Source: Pseudoxanthomonas yeongjuensis
GTDB taxonomy: Bacteria > Pseudomonadota > Gammaproteobacteria > Xanthomonadales > Xanthomonadaceae
DNA: 64,000 nucleotides
Direction of reading: 5' to 3'
NCBI RefSeq assembly: GCF_010093345.1
Contig: NZ_PDWT01000002.1
Span: 496,001 to 560,000, forward strand
Shown here: positions 60,059 through 64,000 of the stretch, piece by piece
Numbering within the stretch: the stretch's first letter is position 1
How the letters are laid out: each line of letters starts with the position of its first letter
Position numbers and translations under genes: made by a program
Notes under the pieces: generated by a model
Seen by the model: the letters and a program-made list of their open reading frames with translations, nothing else
What the model was told of the DNA's origin: nothing
Databases searched by the model: none

Positions 60059-60104
60059 GACAAGCTTGGCAACTTCCGGCACTGTCATCCGGTCCAAGCT
60101 TGTC
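60059..60104 (+). other. 11-bp perfect inverted repeat in the leader of the Prc protease gene
   Basis: GACAAGCTTGG at 60059-60069 and CCAAGCTTGTC at 60094-60104 form an 11-bp stem around a 24-base loop, starting 82 bases before the ATG. No T-run follows. The centre AAGCTT is itself palindromic in each arm, so a DNA-binding site is also possible. Confidence 0.65.
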
Positions 60105-60140
60105 GCAGTCTCCCTTTGCCCTCCAGGCCCGAGTAGTCGA

Positions 60141-62330
60141 ATGAAATTGAAGACCCCCGCAATCGCCGTGCTTTCCCTGGCCCTGGTCGCCCCGCTGGCG
60201 CTGTTGGCCCGCGCCGACAGCGCCTCCCTGCCCGGCGCTTCCGCAACGCCGACCGCCGACCAGTCCACCACCTCGAAACTGGTCTACGGCCTGCTTTCCG
60301 ACAGCCGCTACGCCTATCGCCCGCAGGCGCTGGACGATGCGCTGTCGCAGGACATCTTCAAGCGCTACCTGGAAGCGCTGGACGGCGGCAAGCAGTACTT
60401 CACCGCGGCCGATATCGAGAAATTCGGTCCGTACAAGACCGAACTGGACGACGCCATCCGCAGCGGCGAACTGGCCCCGGCCTACGACATCTTCGGCGTC
60501 TACAAGCAGCGCGTCGGCGAGCGCGTCGCCTATGCGCGCGCGCTGCTCAAGCAGGATTTCGACTTCACCGGCGACCAGCGCTGGGAATACGATCGCGAAA
60601 AGGCGCCGTGGGCCGCCAACGCGCAGGAGCTCGACGAGGTCTGGAAGAAGTCGGTGATGAACGACTGGCTGCGGCTGAAGCTGGCCGGGCAGAAGCCCGA
60701 TGAGATCCGCAAGACCCTGGACAAGCGTTATGCGACCTACCAGCGCAGCGTCAACGAGTTGAAGAGCGAGGACGTGTTCCAGACCTTCCTCAACGGCTAT
60801 TCCAGCGCGATCGATCCGCACACCGATTACTTCACCCCCAAGACCGCGGAGAACTTCAACCAGTCGATGTCGCTGTCGCTGGAAGGCATCGGCGCGCAAC
60901 TGCAGCGCCAGGACGACATGGTGGTGATCCGCGAGATCATCCCCGGCGGCCCCGCCGACATGAACGGCAAACTCAAGGCCGGCGATCGCATCGTCGCGGT
61001 CGGGCAGGGCAAGTCCGGACCGATCACCGACGTGATCGGTTGGCGCATCGATGACGTGGTTGCGCTGATCCGTGGCAAGAAGGATACCCAGGTGCGCCTG
61101 GAATTCATCCCCGCGGCCAGCGGCGTCGACGGCAAGCACGCGCTGGTCACCATCACCCGGCAGAAGATCAAGCTGGAGGAGCAGGCGGCCAAGGCCGAAA
61201 CCATCACCCTGCCGGCCGCGGACGGCGAACCGGAACGGCGCATCGGCGTGGTCAAGCTGCCGGCGTTCTACCAGGACTTCGAGGGTCGCCGGAAGAACCC
61301 GAACGACTACACCTCGGCCACCCGCGACATCGCCAAGCTGCTGGTCAAGTTCAAGGCGGAGAATGTCGACGGCGTGGTCATGGACCTGCGCAACAACGGC
61401 GGCGGTTCGCTGGACGAAGCGGTCGAACTGACCGGCCTGTTCATCGACAAGGGTCCGGTGGTGCAGGTACGCGAATCCGGCGGCCGCGTTACCGTCAACG
61501 CCGACACCAAGCCTGGCGTGGCCTGGGACGGCCCGCTGGCGGTGCTGACCAATCGCGGCTCGGCTTCGGCCTCGGAAATCTTCGCTGGCGCCATCCAGGA
61601 CTACGGTCGCGGCCTGGTGATCGGCGAAACCACCTTCGGCAAGGGCACCGTGCAGAACATGGTCGACCTGGACCGCTGGCCGGCCAACGAGACCGCGCGC
61701 TTCGGCCAGGTCAAGCTGACCATCGCCCAGTTCTTCCGCGTGGCCGGCGGCAGCACCCAGCACAAGGGCGTGGTTCCCGACATCGCCTTCCCGGTCAGCG
61801 TCGACGCCACCGAGTACGGCGAGAGCACCTACGACAACGCCTTGCCGTGGACCAAGATCGCGGCGGTGCCGCACACCCAGTACGGCAACTTCGCCCCGCT
61901 GCTGCCGAAGCTGGAATCCCTGCATGCCGCACGCGTGGCCAACAACAAGGAATTCCAGTGGTGGTCGCAGGACGTGGCCGAATTCCGCGCCGAGGCGGCG
62001 AAGAAGTACGTGTCGCTGAACGAGGCCGAACGTCGCGCCGAACGCGACAAGCAGGAAGCCCAGCGCAAGCAGCGCCAGGCCGAACGCAAGGAATTGGGCT
62101 TGCCGCTCGACCCGTTGGCCAACGATGCGGCCGACGACGGCCTGGGCGCCAACGAGCGCGACATCGTCAAGGACGCGGCGCGCGAGAAACTGGCCGACAA
62201 GCGCCCGGATCCGTTGCTGCGCGAATCGGCTGCGATCCTCGGCGACGCCATCGACGTGCTCGGCCATGACCGCACGCTGTCGGCGCAGGTGCTGCCGGAA
62301 TCGACCATGCCGGGAAGCTGGGCGGATTAG
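60141..62330 (+). CDS. prc: Carboxy-terminal processing (tail-specific) protease
   Basis: 729 residues from the ATG at 60141, with a signal peptide (PAIAVLSLALVAPLALLARA). Prc/Tsp degrades periplasmic proteins and trims penicillin-binding protein 3. The PDZ domain is visible at about residues 240-330 (SLSLEGIGAQL, IIPGGPADMNGKLKAGDRI). The Ser-Lys dyad protease domain has RGSASASEIFAGA (catalytic Ser) and GETTFGKGTVQ (catalytic Lys). The C-terminus is the usual charged helical extension. The ORF can be extended 57 codons upstream, but no signal peptide would result. Confidence 0.97.
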   Translation: MKLKTPAIAVLSLALVAPLALLARADSASLPGASATPTADQSTTSKLVYGLLSDSRYAYRPQALDDALSQDIFKRYLEALDGGKQYFTAADIEKFGPYKTELDDAIRSGELAPAYDIFGVYKQRVGERVAYARALLKQDFDFTGDQRWEYDREKAPWAANAQELDEVWKKSVMNDWLRLKLAGQKPDEIRKTLDKRYATYQRSVNELKSEDVFQTFLNGYSSAIDPHTDYFTPKTAENFNQSMSLSLEGIGAQLQRQDDMVVIREIIPGGPADMNGKLKAGDRIVAVGQGKSGPITDVIGWRIDDVVALIRGKKDTQVRLEFIPAASGVDGKHALVTITRQKIKLEEQAAKAETITLPAADGEPERRIGVVKLPAFYQDFEGRRKNPNDYTSATRDIAKLLVKFKAENVDGVVMDLRNNGGGSLDEAVELTGLFIDKGPVVQVRESGGRVTVNADTKPGVAWDGPLAVLTNRGSASASEIFAGAIQDYGRGLVIGETTFGKGTVQNMVDLDRWPANETARFGQVKLTIAQFFRVAGGSTQHKGVVPDIAFPVSVDATEYGESTYDNALPWTKIAAVPHTQYGNFAPLLPKLESLHAARVANNKEFQWWSQDVAEFRAEAAKKYVSLNEAERRAERDKQEAQRKQRQAERKELGLPLDPLANDAADDGLGANERDIVKDAAREKLADKRPDPLLRESAAILGDAIDVLGHDRTLSAQVLPESTMPGSWAD

Positions 62331-62334
62331 CAGT

Positions 62335-62502
62335 TTCCTTCTCCCTCCGGGAGAAGGTGCCCGAATAGCCTGCCCCCGAATGCTCTAGTCGGGGGACGGA
62401 TGAGGGAAAGGGCTTTCAGGTAGTACTGAATCCTCCAAAGCGCGTCATTCTCCCTCCCTCATCCGTCGCTACGCGCCACCTTCTCCCGATGGGAGAAGGA
62501 AG
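62335..62502. repeat. Long imperfect inverted repeat (CTTCTCCC...GGGAGAAGG type)
   Basis: The left end CTTCTCCCTCCGGGAGAAGG and the right end CCTTCTCCCGATGGGAGAAGG are each locally palindromic, and inner arms GACGGATGAGGGA (62395-62407) and TCCCTCATCCGTC (62455-62467) are perfectly complementary. It is unrelated in sequence to the GTAG family and fills the gap between prc and the methyltransferase gene. Confidence 0.8.
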
Positions 62503-62555
62503 CAACAGCAAGAATCGGATAGCGGGCGCCCAGTACGCCCGCTACGCTTTGGGCC

Positions 62556-63377
62556 ATGACAAACCAGGATCAAAAACTCGAACGCGCCCGCGCCCTGCTC
62601 GACGGCGGCGAACCCACGCTGGACGAACTCGCCGCCGCGGTCGGCCTCAGCGCCTCGCACCTGCAACGCAAGTTCCAGGCGCGTTACGGGATCAGTCCCG
62701 CCGAATACCTCGCGCAGAAGAAACTCGGCGCGTTGAAATCCGGGCTGCGCGCGGGCCATGACGTCAGCGCCGCGCTTTACGACGCCGGCTACGGATCGCC
62801 TTCCCGTGTCTACGAGCAAGGTGCGGCGAAGCTCGGCATGACCCCGGCCACGTATCGCGCCGGTGGTGAAGGCATGGAGATCCGCTGGTCGCTGGTCGGG
62901 ACCGTGCTCGGCAACGCGCTGGTCGCGGCGACCGAACGCGGCATCTGTGCGGTCGAGCTGGGTGAGGATGGGGCCGTGCTGGAACAGCGCCTGCGCGAGG
63001 AATTCCCGCGTGCGAATCTCCAGCGCGTGGACGCGGGCAACGACGACTTCCTCGCCCCGCGTCTGCGCGCGGTGGCCGAACGCCTGTCCGGCCTGGACAG
63101 CGAAGTGCCGGTGGACCTGATGGGCACCGCGTTCCAGAAACGCGTGTGGGATGCGCTGATGAAGATTCCGGTCGGCCAGACCCGCAGTTACGCCGAACTC
63201 GCCGACGCGCTGGGCGCGCCGAAGGCGGCGCGCGCGGTGGCCAGTGCCTGCGCCCACAACCGGATCGCGGTCGTGGTGCCCTGCCACCGCATCATCCGCG
63301 GCGATGGCTCGCTGGGCGGTTATCGATGGGGCCTGCCGATCAAACAGGCGCTGCTGGAACGCGAACGCGCCGCGTGA
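62556..63377 (+). CDS. AraC-type HTH fused to methylated-DNA--cysteine methyltransferase (Ada-like, without the N-terminal zinc domain)
   Basis: 273 residues. Residues about 5-105 are an AraC-type helix-turn-helix (ELAAAVGLSASHLQRKFQARYGISP, then AALYDAGYGSPSRVYEQ). Residues about 115-273 are the O6-alkylguanine-DNA alkyltransferase with the active-site motif VVVPCHRIIRGDG (Cys243) and IPVGQTRSYAELA. It thus lacks the N-terminal phosphotriester-repair domain of classical Ada, which carries the methyl-sensing cysteine. It repairs O6-methylguanine; the regulatory role is uncertain. Confidence 0.94.
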   Translation: MTNQDQKLERARALLDGGEPTLDELAAAVGLSASHLQRKFQARYGISPAEYLAQKKLGALKSGLRAGHDVSAALYDAGYGSPSRVYEQGAAKLGMTPATYRAGGEGMEIRWSLVGTVLGNALVAATERGICAVELGEDGAVLEQRLREEFPRANLQRVDAGNDDFLAPRLRAVAERLSGLDSEVPVDLMGTAFQKRVWDALMKIPVGQTRSYAELADALGAPKAARAVASACAHNRIAVVVPCHRIIRGDGSLGGYRWGLPIKQALLERERAA

Positions 63378-63379
63378 AC

Positions 63380-63451
63380 GTAGGAGCGGGCCTTGCCCGC
63401 GATGCTCTTCGGCAAATCGCGAAGAGCATCGCGCCCAAGGGGCGCTCCTAC
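63380..63451. repeat. GTAG-type inverted repeat, mosaic of two half-types
   Basis: The left half is GTAGGAGCGGGCCTTGCCCG, the right half ends CGCCCAAGGGGCGCTCCTAC, so the central stems differ while the outer GTAGGAGCG and the inner GCGATGCTCTTC / GAAGAGCATCGC match. It is the reverse arrangement of the mosaic copy at 38651-38734. It begins two bases after the methyltransferase stop codon. Confidence 0.8.
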
Positions 63452-63563
63452 ACGATTGCGGCTTGAGCGTTGCGCAAGCTGGCGTTCGAGGAATTTCAAT
63501 GCGCGGAGCCGGCTGCGCGGCAGACGCGGGGTTACAATGACGCCCTGACTGTCGGGTATCCCC

Positions 63564-64000
63564 ATGACCTCCCCCATTTCCCCTGTGGCCGCCCCGGCGC
63601 GCGGCCTGTCCGTCGTCGTTGCCCTCGCTGCCGTCTACCTGATCTGGGGTTCCACCTACCTCGGCATCCGCTTCGCCCTGGAGGGCGGCTATCCGCCGCT
63701 GCTGATGGCCGGCGGCCGCTTCCTGCTGGCCGGTTCGATGATGTACCTGGTCCTGCGCAGGCGCGGCGAATCCGCGCCGACGCGCGGGCAATGGAAAAAC
63801 CTGGCCTTGATGGGCCTGTTGATGATGGTCCTGGGCAACGGCATGGTCAGTATCGCCGAACAATGGGTGTCCTCGGGCCTGGCCGCGGTGGCGGTCGCCT
63901 CGACGCCGCTGTGGATGGGCCTGTTCTCGCTGGCGCGCGGGCAGCGCCCCAGCGGGCTGGAATGGGTCGGCATCGGCATCGGTTTCGTCGGCGTGCTCTG
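63564..64000 (+). CDS. EamA/DMT-family transporter, 3'-truncated by the window edge
   Basis: The first 145 residues of a drug/metabolite transporter. The ATG at 63564 gives a short N-terminus before a first span with the family motif (VVALAAVYLIWGSTYLGIRFALEG), then further spans (LMAGGRFLLAGSMMYLVL, LALMGLLMMVLGNGMVS, LAAVAVASTPLWMGLFSLA, WVGIGIGFVGVL). The YLIWGSTYLGIRFA motif and NGMVSIAEQWVSSGLAA resemble YedA-type inner-membrane permeases. Substrate unknown; the remaining five or so spans lie outside the window. Confidence 0.92.
   Translation, partial: MTSPISPVAAPARGLSVVVALAAVYLIWGSTYLGIRFALEGGYPPLLMAGGRFLLAGSMMYLVLRRRGESAPTRGQWKNLALMGLLMMVLGNGMVSIAEQWVSSGLAAVAVASTPLWMGLFSLARGQRPSGLEWVGIGIGFVGVL

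Noticed and set aside
59967..62267. 766-codon minus-strand frame opposite prc
   Set aside because: Antisense shadow of a clear protease gene.

Overview
The window reads as a high-GC gammaproteobacterial chromosome of the Xanthomonadaceae/Lysobacteraceae type. Supporting signs are the gene orders (aroQ-accB-accC, prmA, fis-purH-purD, groES-groEL), a FimX-like degenerate GGDEF-EAL protein, and many dispersed inverted repeats bounded by GTAG/CTAC, like the SMAG/REP elements of Stenotrophomonas. No species can be named from sequence alone.

1-23.6 kb is an accessory, almost entirely plus-strand block for peptide capture and digestion. It holds a 5'-truncated TonB-dependent receptor (TBDR) followed by an S9 peptidase. 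Then come an ECF sigma factor, a FecR-type anti-sigma regulator and a second TBDR carrying the N-terminal signalling (STN) domain. Next are four consecutive exported S9-type peptidases, two of the junctions being ATGA overlaps, then a small lipoprotein and a large tripeptidyl-peptidase-II-like S8 protease. The likely logic is outer-membrane import of a peptide, sensing by the TBDR-FecR-sigma relay, and digestion in the periplasm. One peptidase resembles lasso-peptide isopeptidases, but no lasso biosynthesis genes are visible here. The block ends beside a tRNA-Met gene.

24-35.3 kb is mostly housekeeping: rppH, bfd and bfr (with a candidate Fur box), a hybrid histidine kinase operonic with a FimX-like REC-GGDEF-EAL protein, a DUF4126 membrane protein, a bactofilin gene sandwiched between two paralogous coiled-coil membrane proteins, erpA, nudC and an ampE-like gene.

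35.4-52 kb is mainly minus strand: DUF2752 and two CD225/dispanin-type membrane proteins, an MFS-acyltransferase fusion, purD, purH, fis, a zinc-ribbon DUF3426 protein, prmA, accC/accB/aroQ, a TlpA-like thioredoxin, dsbD with a duplicated N-terminal domain, and an XRE regulator. Two unknown secreted or membrane proteins lie on the plus strand at 44.5-45.8 kb.

52-64 kb carries groES-groEL with a sigma-32-type promoter plus a CIRCE operator, a decayed family-39 glycosyltransferase, an AsmA-like protein, lipA, a Prc/Tsp protease, an Ada-like methyltransferase and a truncated EamA transporter. GTAG-type repeats punctuate most intergenic gaps from 35 kb onward, and none is seen in the peptidase block.
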